DNA from: Enterobacteriaceae endosymbiont of Donacia dentata | Lineage (GTDB): Bacteria; Pseudomonadota; Gammaproteobacteria; Enterobacterales; Enterobacteriaceae | Direction of reading: 5' to 3' | NCBI RefSeq assembly: GCF_012570745.1 | Contig: NZ_CP046212.1 | Span: 64,118-128,117 of the forward strand | DNA length: 64,000 bases | Part shown: in pieces, positions 1-8,294 of the stretch | Position numbering within the stretch: the first letter of the stretch is position 1 | Layout of the letters: the number at the start of each line of letters is the position of its first letter | The notes under the pieces: generated by a model | Database searches by the model: none | Told to the model about the DNA's origin: nothing | Seen by the model: only the letters and a program-made list of their open reading frames with translations | Made by a program: the position numbers and the translations under genes

Positions 1-738
1 ATATACAATATTAATTGTATTACATTTTAAATAATTACAAATATATTTTAAATTAATTCCAAATATAAAATTTTTTAACCATGGAATACATACTGTATTG
101 TCATTTAATGATATTAATGTATTATGAATAATTTTTTTATTTTTTAATTTATTTTCCTTAAATATATTTAAATTATAAAAAAAAGGATTATGATTTTGTT
201 TATCATATACTTCTTTAATAAAAAAAGAAATTTTTTTTATATTGTAATTAAATAAATTATTTTTAAATAAAATATTAATTTTAGATTTAATTTCTTCTAA
301 AGTCTCATATTTTACAAATATAGATGTAATAAATATTATTTCTATATTAAAAATATTTGCTATATCACAATTTAATTTAAATAATAATTGTTCTATATAT
401 ATAGAATGCATACCTTCTATAAAAAAAATATCTGTATTATTTATATTTTGAAAATATTTTTTAATTATATCATTGATAATACTATTATATTTAATAGTAT
501 TATTTAATAAATTTATATCATTTATTTTTAAAGAATTTATTAGTTTAATATTAGGATAATATTTTTTTAAAATAGAATTAGTATGGTTAAAATTATATTT
601 TTCTATTTGAGAGATTGGTTTAAAAAATGTACATTTTAAGTTTTTATTTTGTATATTATTTAATAACCCTAAGTTTATACTAGTAAAAAAATGTTCATCT
701 ATATTTAGGGGTATAGACATAATTACTTTTTTTAGCAT
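1..738 (-). CDS. pta: Phosphate acetyltransferase, N-terminal part (runs off left edge)
   Basis: Pta interconverts acetyl-CoA and acetyl phosphate in the cytoplasm and pairs with acetate kinase. About 246 codons are visible, beginning with ATG at 738; the frame is open to base 1, so the remaining two-thirds, including the catalytic PTA domain, lies outside. The visible part matches the N-terminal P-loop-like/DRTGG regulatory region of E. coli Pta: an opening MLKKVIMSIPL, then FFKPISQ near residue 40, FFIEGM, LNCDIANIFNIEIIF, and a CIPWLKNF segment. A downstream ATG at 720 is an alternative start. It lies 47 bases downstream of ackA on the same strand, the standard ackA-pta operon order. Confidence 0.93.
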   Translation of the reverse strand, partial: MLKKVIMSIPLNIDEHFFTSINLGLLNNIQNKNLKCTFFKPISQIEKYNFNHTNSILKKYYPNIKLINSLKINDINLLNNTIKYNSIINDIIKKYFQNINNTDIFFIEGMHSIYIEQLLFKLNCDIANIFNIEIIFITSIFVKYETLEEIKSKINILFKNNLFNYNIKKISFFIKEVYDKQNHNPFFYNLNIFKENKLKNKKIIHNTLISLNDNTVCIPWLKNFIFGINLKYICNYLKCNTINIVY

Positions 739-785
739 AATTATTTACCTTTTTTTATTTTATAAATTTTATTAAATTAATCTTG

Positions 786-1991
786 TTAGTTATTAATAAT
801 TTTAAATGTATCTTGTGCAATCATAAGTTCTTCCTTTGTAGGTATAACTAGTATTGGAATACTATTAATAGTATTAATTAAACCAGATTTTCCATGTATC
901 ATTTTATTATTTAATTTTTTATCAAGAAAAATATTTAAAATTTTTAATTTTTCTATTGTTTTTTCTCTTATTAAAATACTATTTTCTCCTATTCCTCCTG
1001 TAAAAATAATTGCATTAATTTTTTTTTTTATTAGAATACTATAAGAAGCTATATATTTAGATAAATAATGTATAAATATTTTAATAGCTTTTTTTATTTC
1101 TGGATTTTTTGAATAATTTTCTTCAAGATATCTAAAATCACTAGTTATATTTGTTAAACCTAACATACCTGATTTTTCAGTTAAAATTTTATAAATTTTA
1201 TCTATCTTAATAGATAATTGTTTATTCATATAAAAAATAATTGCAGGATCAATATTACCACATCTTGTCCCCATTACTAAACCTTCTAAAGGAGTTAAAC
1301 CCATAGAAGTATCAATACTTTTACCATTATTTATAACAGTTACAGAAGACCCATTACCTAAATGACATGAAATACAATTAAATATCTTAAAAGGTATATT
1401 TAACATTTTAGCAGCTATCATAGATACATATTTATGACTTGTACCGTGAGCCCCATAACGACGTATTTTATATTTTTTATAAAATTTTATGGGTAAAGCA
1501 TATAAAAATGATGTTTCAGGTATTGTTTGATGAAAAGCTGTGTCAAATACAGCAACTTGCTTATTTTTTAATTTAGGTAAAAGTTTTATTATTTCTTTAA
1601 TACCTATTAACTGAATAGGATTATGTAAAGGAGCAAAAATTGATGCTTTTTCTATCGCTTTAATAACTTTTTGATTAATTATTACGGAATGTGTAAATTT
1701 TTCTCCTCCATGAACTATACGATGACCCACTGCTATTATATTATTAAATAATAATGTATTTTTTTTTAAAACTTTTTCTACTAAATAATTCAATACTATT
1801 TTATGATTAGTTTTTTCATTAAATTTTACTTTTTTTTTAATATTTTTAGTATTCCATGTAATATAAGAATCTTTATTTTGAAAATATTCAGCTAAACCAT
1901 AAAATAATACTTCTTTTTTTAAAGGGTTTATAATTGAGAATTTTAAAGAAGAACTACCACAATTAATAACAAATACTAATTTTTTTAACAT
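786..1991 (-). CDS. ackA: Acetate kinase
   Basis: AckA transfers phosphate from acetyl phosphate to ADP, giving acetate and ATP. At 401 residues it has the usual full length. Visible signatures are the N-terminal VINCGSSSLKF with substrate-binding Asn, GHRIVHGG near residue 90, FDTAFHQTIP with the catalytic Asp near 150, RRYGAHGTSHKYV near 180, HLGNGSSV (adenosine/phosphate loop) near 210, and FTGGIGENS near 330. It is the first gene of the ackA-pta unit. Together with ptsG and the glycolytic genes further along it suggests ATP generation by acetate fermentation. The roughly 160-base AT-rich stretch upstream, shared with the tRNA genes on the other strand, must carry its promoter, but no clear one stands out. 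Confidence 0.97.
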   Translation of the reverse strand: MLKKLVFVINCGSSSLKFSIINPLKKEVLFYGLAEYFQNKDSYITWNTKNIKKKVKFNEKTNHKIVLNYLVEKVLKKNTLLFNNIIAVGHRIVHGGEKFTHSVIINQKVIKAIEKASIFAPLHNPIQLIGIKEIIKLLPKLKNKQVAVFDTAFHQTIPETSFLYALPIKFYKKYKIRRYGAHGTSHKYVSMIAAKMLNIPFKIFNCISCHLGNGSSVTVINNGKSIDTSMGLTPLEGLVMGTRCGNIDPAIIFYMNKQLSIKIDKIYKILTEKSGMLGLTNITSDFRYLEENYSKNPEIKKAIKIFIHYLSKYIASYSILIKKKINAIIFTGGIGENSILIREKTIEKLKILNIFLDKKLNNKMIHGKSGLINTINSIPILVIPTKEELMIAQDTFKIINN

Positions 1992-2153
1992 ATATTTTCC
2001 TAAAAAAGTATTATATAATTATTAATGTATATATTTTAATATATATAAAAAATAATATATATTATTTTTTATATAATATATATTAAATTTTATAATAAAA
2101 ATAAAAATAATATATACATAATTTTTAATATAAGTTATTATAAATAATAATAT

Positions 2154-2225
2154 GGCGCATTGGCAGAATGGTTTATGCAGAGGATTGCAAATCCTTTTAT
2201 TTCGGTTCAATTCCGGGATGCGCCT
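2154..2225 (+). tRNA. cysT: tRNA-Cys (anticodon GCA)
   Basis: The acceptor arms GGCGCAT (2154-2160) and ATGCGCC (2218-2224) pair fully. The anticodon stem GAGGA/TCCTT encloses TTGCAAA, giving anticodon GCA, and the T arm reads CCGG around TTCAATT. Discriminator base T is as in E. coli tRNA-Cys. The 3' CCA is not encoded; a T run follows directly. It is followed 21 bases later by tRNA-Leu, the cysT-leuZ pair of the E. coli glyW-cysT-leuZ cluster, with the Gly gene gone. Confidence 0.96.
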
Positions 2226-2246
2226 TTTTTAATATTTAAGAATTTT

Positions 2247-2332
2247 GCCCAGATGGTGGAATTGGTAGACACAAGGGACTTAAAATCCCTCGGCATGTTA
2301 TTGCTGTGCGGGTTCAATTCCCGCTCTGGGTA
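2247..2332 (+). tRNA. leuZ: tRNA-Leu (anticodon UAA)
   Basis: A class II tRNA with acceptor arms GCCCAGA and TCTGGGT (G-U at the first pair, as in E. coli). The anticodon stem GGGA/TCCC encloses CTTAAAA, giving anticodon UAA. A long variable arm lies near 2290-2310 and the T arm is GCGGGTTCAATTCCCGC. The closest match is E. coli leuZ. UUA is the dominant leucine codon in a genome this AT-rich, so this should be a major tRNA. CCA is not encoded at the 3' end. Confidence 0.96.
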
Positions 2333-2344
2333 TAAAACATATTA

Positions 2345-2809
2345 TTAAAAATAATTATGTTTTTGTAAAATGTTATGAAAATAAATAAATACTAATGGTT
2401 TTTGTTTAATTAAAATATCATTATATAAGTTTTTATCAAAATTATTTAAAGAATATAAAAAAAATAAAATAATAAAACATCCTTTACAAAATCCAAAAAA
2501 TAATCCTAATATTTTATTAAATATATTTAAATTATAATATCTTATTTTTTTATTTACATAATTATTAATTATATATCCTAATGATAAAGATAATATAAAT
2601 GATATAAGGAATAAAAAAATTTTTTTATAATACAAATTATTAATTACTGTATTTTTTATATAAAATAAATGATAAAGATATTTTTTAGATAAATAAAACG
2701 ATATAAACCAAATTAATATCGTTAATATTTCTTTGATAAGACCTCTAAAAAAACTAAATAATGAAGATAATATTATTATTAATATAAATAAATAATCAAT
2801 CATAAACAT
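2345..2809 (-). CDS. cvpA: CvpA-family membrane protein
   Basis: A 154-residue inner-membrane protein with four hydrophobic segments (about residues 3-20, 27-45, 65-85 and 105-120). It aligns with E. coli CvpA (162 aa), with the family signatures IDYLFILIIILSSLFSFFRG at the N-terminus and ILGLFFGFCKGCFIILFF in the last helix. In E. coli CvpA is needed for colicin V production and has been linked to envelope stress; its molecular activity is unknown. In E. coli, dedD-folC-accD-dedA lie between cvpA and truA. Here all four are missing and only about 200 AT-rich bases remain (2810-3010). Confidence 0.9.
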   Translation of the reverse strand: MFMIDYLFILIIILSSLFSFFRGLIKEILTILIWFISFYLSKKYLYHLFYIKNTVINNLYYKKIFLFLISFILSLSLGYIINNYVNKKIRYYNLNIFNKILGLFFGFCKGCFIILFFLYSLNNFDKNLYNDILIKQKPLVFIYFHNILQKHNYF

Positions 2810-3010
2810 ATTTTTTTTTATATTTAAAATTGTAATTAAGTTATTTTATCTTTTTAATGACTAAAAGAATATAAAAATTTTTAATATTTAAATAATTTTA
2901 TTTTTTTAAATAAAAAGTTCTATTTTAGAATAAAATTCTATATTTTTATATATATTTTTATTTTAAAATAATAAAAAATATTATTTTATTTAAAAAAATA
3001 ATATTAATAA

Positions 3011-3838
3011 TTAAATTAATTGTTTTAAAAAAACATATGAATTCCAATTAAAATAAGGAATACAAAAATGTTTTGGATATTCAACTTCTACTAAAAATAA
3101 TCCATCTGGTTTAACTGTTGCAGCAGCTTTAGTTATATCTTTAGTTTTAATTAATTCTGATATCCAATTTTCTTCTTTTTTCCCGAGTCCTATTTCTAAT
3201 AAATTACCTACAATATTTCTAACCATATGATATAAAAAAGCATTTGCCTTTATATCAATTAAAATATAGTTTCCATATTTTTGAATATTACAATTAATAA
3301 TTTTACGAAAAGAAGATATATTTTGTTTATTACTAGATTTAAAAGAAGTAAAATCATGTTCTCCTAATAGATATTTTATTGCATTTTTCATTTTCATAAT
3401 ATTTAAATTATATTTATATGAAGTAACTAAACCATTTAAAATAGCTGATCTATATGAATTATTATATATAATATAAAAATACCTACGTGATAATGCACTA
3501 AATCTTGCATGAAATTCTTTTTTTACTGATATTAACCAATTTATAACTATGTCTTTTGGTAAAAGACTATTAATACCTAAAATCCAGGATTTTTTCTTTC
3601 TAAAACTATTTGTTTCAAAATGAATAACTTGTCCTAAACTATGAACACCTATATCAGTTCTACCAGCACAAATAATTTTTACATTATGATTAGCAATTTT
3701 TGAAATAGCATTTTCAACACATTCTTGTATAGTTTTTCGATAATATGTTTTTTGTTTCTGCCATCCATAATAATTTTTACCATTATATTCTACTCCTAAT
3801 GCAAACTTATATTTTTTTTGAGATTTAATTTTTATCAT
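3011..3838 (-). CDS. truA: tRNA pseudouridine(38-40) synthase TruA
   Basis: TruA isomerises uridines 38, 39 and 40 in the anticodon arm of many tRNAs. The 275 residues match the E. coli length. The N-terminal GVEYNGKNYYGWQKQ, the catalytic motif CAGRTDIGVHSLGQV (Asp near residue 60) and the C-terminal FLYHMVRNIVGNLLEIG are all intact. The ATG at 3838 gives a start matching the family. It lies divergently from dacA; the 164-base gap 3839-4002 must hold both promoters but has no diagnostic box. The ~200 bases downstream (2810-3010) contain no gene and look like a scar left by loss of dedD, folC, accD and dedA. Confidence 0.96.
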   Translation of the reverse strand: MIKIKSQKKYKFALGVEYNGKNYYGWQKQKTYYRKTIQECVENAISKIANHNVKIICAGRTDIGVHSLGQVIHFETNSFRKKKSWILGINSLLPKDIVINWLISVKKEFHARFSALSRRYFYIIYNNSYRSAILNGLVTSYKYNLNIMKMKNAIKYLLGEHDFTSFKSSNKQNISSFRKIINCNIQKYGNYILIDIKANAFLYHMVRNIVGNLLEIGLGKKEENWISELIKTKDITKAAATVKPDGLFLVEVEYPKHFCIPYFNWNSYVFLKQLI

Positions 3839-4002
3839 TTTTATACCTACATATTTTTTTTAAAAATTTTATTTTACTAAAATTTTAGTTACATTTTTTT
3901 TAAAATTATATAAAATAACATTTTTAATAAACATAATTTAATCGTTTTTAATAATCTTAATTATAAAAAATATAATATATACTTATATATGAGTAAAATA
4001 TA

Positions 4003-5217
4003 ATGAAAATACGTAAAAAAACTAACAAAAAAATTAATCAAATTACAAAATTAATTATTACCATACTTACAATATATTCTACAATAATATATGCTCATGA
4101 AAATATATTTACTATTTTACCTCAACCAAATATTAGTGCTAAATCATATATTTTAATAGATTATAATACAGGAGTTATTTTAACAGAAAAAAATAGTGAT
4201 GAATTTCACAAACCAGCTAGTCTTGCAAAAATTATGACTAGTTATGTAATCTCTCAAGCCATATCAAAAGGAAACATACATCGTCATGATGTTGTTGTTG
4301 TTAATAAGAATTCTTGGGCCACAGGTAATGAAGAATTTAATGGATCTTCATTAATGTTTCTACAAATTGGAGATCATATTTCTGTCGAAAATTTAATAAA
4401 GGGAATTATTTTACAATCAGGTAATGATGCTTGTGTAGCTATAGCAGAATATATATCTGGAAATCAAGAAAAGTTTGTAAATTTGATGAATTTTTATGCA
4501 AAAAAAATAGGATTAAAAAATACTTGTTTTAAAAATGTTCATGGATTAGATGAATCTGGACAATATACTACAGCAAAAGATATGGCAATTATGGGAAAAG
4601 TATTAATTCATGATTTTCCTTATGAATATTCTATTTATAAACAAAAAAGTTTTACTTTTAATAATATTTTTCAAAAAAATCGTAATTTACTACTATGGGA
4701 TAGTACTTTAGATGTAGATGGTATTAAAACAGGGCATACTGAAAATGCTGGTTATAATATTATAGCTTCTGCTACAAAAAATAACATGAGATTAATTGTT
4801 GTTATTTTAGGTGATAAAACAGAAGAGGATAGAAGAAAAAATAGTAAAAAATTACTAAATTGGGGTTTTGAAACTTTTCGTACAATTAATCCTATAAAAA
4901 AAAATCAAAAAATAGCATCTATTCCTATTTTATATGGGAAATATAGTTCTGTAAGAGTAGGAATTAAAAAAAATGTTTATTTAACAATTCTTAAAAATCA
5001 GGAAAAAAAAATAAAAATTTTATATTATATTAAAAATAACAAAATATTAGCTCCAATATATAAAAATCAAGTATTAGGTAGTATGACTTTTATAATTAAT
5101 AATCATATAATTGGAAAATATCCATTAGTTTCTTTAGAAAAGGTTTCAAAAGGTAATATTTTTATTTGTTTACTAGATTATATAAGATTATTAATAAGTA
5201 AATGGATGCATCAATAA
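4003..5217 (+). CDS. dacA: D-alanyl-D-alanine carboxypeptidase (PBP5 type)
   Basis: A periplasmic DD-carboxypeptidase that trims the terminal D-Ala from peptidoglycan pentapeptides. The 404 residues equal E. coli PBP5. A basic N-terminus followed by a hydrophobic stretch (about residues 15-30, ending near YAHE) looks like a Sec signal peptide. All penicillin-binding motifs are present: SLAK (nucleophile Ser), SGND and KTG in DGIKTGHTENAGYN. The C-terminal amphipathic segment (YIRLLISKWMHQ) fits the PBP5 membrane anchor. The dacA-lipB-lipA order identifies it as dacA rather than dacC; ybeD is missing between dacA and lipB. Its retention implies a remaining peptidoglycan layer. Confidence 0.94.
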   Translation: MKIRKKTNKKINQITKLIITILTIYSTIIYAHENIFTILPQPNISAKSYILIDYNTGVILTEKNSDEFHKPASLAKIMTSYVISQAISKGNIHRHDVVVVNKNSWATGNEEFNGSSLMFLQIGDHISVENLIKGIILQSGNDACVAIAEYISGNQEKFVNLMNFYAKKIGLKNTCFKNVHGLDESGQYTTAKDMAIMGKVLIHDFPYEYSIYKQKSFTFNNIFQKNRNLLLWDSTLDVDGIKTGHTENAGYNIIASATKNNMRLIVVILGDKTEEDRRKNSKKLLNWGFETFRTINPIKKNQKIASIPILYGKYSSVRVGIKKNVYLTILKNQEKKIKILYYIKNNKILAPIYKNQVLGSMTFIINNHIIGKYPLVSLEKVSKGNIFICLLDYIRLLISKWMHQ

Positions 5218-5241
5218 AAATAATTTTTAATAGCTACTATT

Positions 5242-5871
5242 ATGTATAAAAAAAATTTTATCATACGAAATTTAGGAATAGAACCTTGGTATATAACCTA
5301 TAAGAAAATGAATAATTTTAATTTAAAAAGATATGATAATACATTAGATGAAATATGGTTAGTTGAACATACTCCTGTTTTTACTCAAGGTAAAATATAT
5401 AATATTTCAGATATCTTATATTATTATCATAACATACCAATATTTAATACTGATAGAGGAGGTAAAATTACTTATCATGCTCCAGGACAACAAATTATGT
5501 ATATTTTAATTAATTTAAAAAGAAGAAAAATAAATATTAAAAATTTAATATTTATTTTAGAAGAAACAGTAAAAAATATTTTATCATATTTTAAAATTAT
5601 TCCTGATATTTATCATTGTAATCCTGGTGTGTATATTAATAATAAAAAAATAGCATCTATAGGAATAAAAATTTCAAAAGGATGTTCTACACATGGTATA
5701 GCATTTAATATAAATATGAATTTATTACCTTTTAAATATATTAAACCATGTGGTTTTAAAAAATTAAAAATGACTCAATTAAAAAATTTTATTCCAAATA
5801 TAAAAATATTTAAAATTAAAAAATTATTAATAAAAGAATTTATTTTATTAATAAATAATTATAGTAATTAA
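5242..5871 (+). CDS. lipB: Octanoyl-[ACP]:protein N-octanoyltransferase
   Basis: LipB transfers the octanoyl group from octanoyl-ACP to lipoyl domains, the first step of lipoate synthesis. The 209 residues match the family. Motifs seen are DRGGKITYHAPGQ, IASIGIKISKGCSTHGIAFN (catalytic Lys region), and KPCGFKKLKMTQL with the acyl-carrying Cys. It starts 24 bases after dacA. The octanoyl donor must come from the fatty-acid genes found elsewhere in the window (fabD-fabG-acpP-fabF, fabI). Confidence 0.95.
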   Translation: MYKKNFIIRNLGIEPWYITYKKMNNFNLKRYDNTLDEIWLVEHTPVFTQGKIYNISDILYYYHNIPIFNTDRGGKITYHAPGQQIMYILINLKRRKINIKNLIFILEETVKNILSYFKIIPDIYHCNPGVYINNKKIASIGIKISKGCSTHGIAFNINMNLLPFKYIKPCGFKKLKMTQLKNFIPNIKIFKIKKLLIKEFILLINNYSN

Positions 5872-5951
5872 TTTTAACTAAAATAGTTTTTTTAAAAAAA
5901 TTTTAATTATAATATTAAATTATTTATTTTAAAATAATTCTTTATAATTAT

Positions 5952-6821
5952 ATGAAACAAAAATTTTTAAAAAAACCTGATTGGATAAAAATTAAATTTC
6001 CATTAAATAATAATAAAATTCAAAAAATAAAATCTATTTTAAAAAAAAACAAATTATATTCAGTTTGTGAAGAAGCATCTTGTCCTAATTTAATAAAATG
6101 TTTTGGAAAAGGACAAGTAACATTTATGATTTTAGGAAACATATGTACTCGAAATTGTCCATATTGTGATGTAATTCATGGTAGACCTATAATAAAGTAT
6201 AATAAGAATGAAGCATCTAATTTAGCAAATACTATTTCAAAATTAAATCTTAAATATGTTGTTATTACTTCTGTAAGTCGTGACGATTTACATGATGGAG
6301 GTGCTAAACAATTTGTTAATTGTATAAAAAAAATACGTGAAAAAAATTTTAATATTAAAATAGAAATTTTAGTACCAGATTTTAAAAATTGTATTGAAAA
6401 AGCTTTAAATATATTTAAGTATTCATTACCTGATGTTTTTAATCATAATATAGAAACAGTAAAAAATTTATATTATAAAATAAGACCTTTTGGTAAATAT
6501 AAAAAATCTTTAATATTATTAAAAAAATTTAAAAATTTATTTCCAAAAATTATAACTAAATCCGGTCTAATGGTTGGGTTAGGAGAAACAGATACAGAAT
6601 TATATAATACTATATCAGATTTAAAATTTAATGGAGTTGATATTTTGACTATTGGTCAATATTTACAACCTAGCAAAAAACATTTACCTGTATATAAATA
6701 TTATAGTTTACAAGAATTTATTAAAATTAAAGAAGAAGCTATAAAAATAGGTTTTAAAAAAGTAATGTGTGGTCCTTTTATACGTTCTTCTTATAATGCA
6801 CAAAAAAATTATTTTAATTAA
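5952..6821 (+). CDS. lipA: Lipoyl synthase
   Basis: A radical-SAM enzyme that inserts two sulfurs into protein-bound octanoyl groups, completing the lipoyl cofactor of 2-oxo acid dehydrogenases. The auxiliary cluster motif C-x4-C-x5-C is seen in CEEASCPNLIKC. The radical-SAM motif C-x3-C-x2-C is seen in CTRNCPYCD, and the C-terminal RSSYNA serine ligand is present. At 289 residues it is slightly shorter than E. coli LipA (321), trimmed mostly at the N-terminus. It lies 80 bases after lipB. Keeping both genes implies that a lipoyl-dependent dehydrogenase such as PDH is active. Confidence 0.96.
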   Translation: MKQKFLKKPDWIKIKFPLNNNKIQKIKSILKKNKLYSVCEEASCPNLIKCFGKGQVTFMILGNICTRNCPYCDVIHGRPIIKYNKNEASNLANTISKLNLKYVVITSVSRDDLHDGGAKQFVNCIKKIREKNFNIKIEILVPDFKNCIEKALNIFKYSLPDVFNHNIETVKNLYYKIRPFGKYKKSLILLKKFKNLFPKIITKSGLMVGLGETDTELYNTISDLKFNGVDILTIGQYLQPSKKHLPVYKYYSLQEFIKIKEEAIKIGFKKVMCGPFIRSSYNAQKNYFN

Positions 6822-6840
6822 AATAATTTTATATAAATAA

Positions 6841-6941
6841 TTGCCTCTGAAAAAAAATAATTTTTATAAAAATTATTTAAAATATTATTTTAAATTTAAT
6901 AAATAGTTAAATATAAAAATTTTTAATCTTATCAGAGGCAA
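6841..6941. repeat. Inverted repeat between convergent lipA and cspE; candidate bidirectional terminator or small structured RNA
   Basis: Perfect 10-base arms TTGCCTCTGA (6841-6850) and TCAGAGGCAA (6932-6941) enclose 81 bases. Directly inside the left arm lies a 24-base perfect palindrome (6855-6878), which could stack onto the outer stem. The arms are far richer in G+C than the surroundings. A T run follows on the plus strand (6956-6963). The position between two convergent genes favours transcription termination, but the large spacing is unusual for a simple terminator. Confidence 0.55.
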
Positions 6942-6978
6942 ATATATATTAAACCTTTTTTTTGCTAATTAAATGAAT

Positions 6979-7188
6979 TTAAAGTGCAACAACATTAGCA
7001 GCAGAAGGTCCTTTGGCTCCGTTAGTGATTTCAAATTCGACTCTTTGCCCTTCGGTTAATGTTTTAAAACCACTACTTTGAATTGCAGAAAAATGTACAA
7101 AAACATCCTTACTACCATCTTCAGGAGTAATGAAACCAAAGCCTTTAGATTCATTAAACCACTTAACGTTACCTTTAATCTTGGACAT
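6979..7188 (-). CDS. cspE: Cold-shock family RNA chaperone CspE
   Basis: A single cold-shock domain protein of 69 residues that binds single-stranded RNA/DNA, melts RNA structure and can act as a transcription antiterminator. It carries RNP1 (KGFGFI) and RNP2 (VFVHFS) and is almost identical to E. coli CspE; the [13 protein letters not shown] tail separates it from CspC. The ATG at 7188, preceded by AGGT, is the right start; a TTG one codon upstream is not needed. It has visibly higher G+C and stronger conservation than its neighbours, which indicates intense purifying selection and high expression. Confidence 0.96.
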   Translation of the reverse strand: MSKIKGNVKWFNESKGFGFITPEDGSKDVFVHFSAIQSSGFKTLTEGQRVEFEITNGAKGPSAANVVAL

Positions 7189-7213
7189 CAATTATTACCT
7201 TTACATAAAAATA

Positions 7214-7230
7214 GACACTAAAATTGTGTC
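7214..7230 (-). promoter_or_regulatory. Small hairpin in the cspE 5' region
   Basis: GACAC and GTGTC arms surround a 7-base loop, centred about 34 bases upstream of the cspE start. It would lie in the mRNA leader. Leaders of cold-shock genes are often structured, but this 5-base-pair stem is weak and its role is inferred only from position. Confidence 0.25.
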
Positions 7231-7398
7231 ATTTAAAAGTACATCAATTAATAGTTCATTTGTCTAGTGAAACAAATCAAAAAAGTGAGAAATATCGAAT
7301 TTTTAAATATTTTTTAAGAAAATTATCTCAAATATTTATTATTTTTTCAAATTTATTAAATTTTATTGATAGAATAAATATTTTTTAAGATAAAATTT

Positions 7399-8178
7399 AT
7401 GAATTTATTATTTGGTAAAAAAATATTAATTACTGGAATTTTAAATAAAAAATCTATTGCATATGGTATAGCCCAAGTTATGTATAAAAATAAAGCAAAT
7501 TTAATTTTTACATACCAAGAAAAAAAAAATAAAAATAAAATAGAAAAATTAGTAAAAAAAATGACAAAATATCCAATTATAAAATGTAATGTTTCAAAAG
7601 ATAAAGATATTAAATTTTTATTTTTAAAAATATCTAAAATATGGAATAAATTTGATGGTTTTGTTCATTCTATAGCATTTGCATCTTTTAACACATTAAA
7701 AAATAATTTTATTAAAAATATTTCTCGTACAGAATTTCAAATATCTCATGATATTAGTTCTTATAGTTTATTAGGTATGATAAAAAAATGTGTACATTTA
7801 CTTAATAGTAAATCTTCAATAATAGTTTTAACTTATTTAGGTGCAAAAAAATTCATACCAAATTATAATATTATGGGATTAGCAAAAGCTTCATTAGAAG
7901 CTAATATTCGTTATATTGCATGTAATATTGGTAATAAAAATATAAGAATTAATGGTATTTCTCCTGCACCAATAAAAACTATTGCATCTTCAAAAATAAA
8001 AAATATTAATCATATAATAAAATTATATAAAAAAAATAGTCCTTTATCAGAAAAAATTACTATTAATCATATAGGTAATGTAGCTACTTTTTTAGCTTCT
8101 GATTTATCATTAGGAATTACAGGAGAAATAATTAATTTAGATTCTGGTTTTAGTATACAAATAATTGGAAATAATTAA
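7399..8178 (+). CDS. fabI: Enoyl-[acyl-carrier-protein] reductase (NADH)
   Basis: FabI catalyses the last reduction of each fatty-acid elongation cycle. The 259 residues match E. coli FabI. Seen are the nucleotide-binding GILNKKSIAYGIA, FDGFVHSIAFA, HDISSYS, and the active-site set Tyr in TYLGAKK, Tyr in PNYNIMG and Lys in GLAKASLEAN. It stands alone here, about 210 bases from divergent cspE, and is the only enoyl reductase visible in the window. Confidence 0.96.
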   Translation: MNLLFGKKILITGILNKKSIAYGIAQVMYKNKANLIFTYQEKKNKNKIEKLVKKMTKYPIIKCNVSKDKDIKFLFLKISKIWNKFDGFVHSIAFASFNTLKNNFIKNISRTEFQISHDISSYSLLGMIKKCVHLLNSKSSIIVLTYLGAKKFIPNYNIMGLAKASLEANIRYIACNIGNKNIRINGISPAPIKTIASSKIKNINHIIKLYKKNSPLSEKITINHIGNVATFLASDLSLGITGEIINLDSGFSIQIIGNN

Positions 8179-8294
8179 TAATTATAAATTATATTAATTT
8201 GATAAATATTTTAATAAATGATAATTTTAAAATTTAGTTAATATTAAATTTAATTTTGTATAAAATTATATATTTTTATAAAAAAGGATTAATT

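Noticed and set aside
2022-2210. A 62-codon minus-strand open frame
   Set aside because: It is antisense to tRNA-Cys and otherwise encodes A/T-driven Ile/Tyr/Asn runs; no homology recognised.
2160-2348. A 62-codon open frame on the plus strand
   Set aside because: It runs through tRNA-Cys and tRNA-Leu; the tRNA structures explain the sequence completely.
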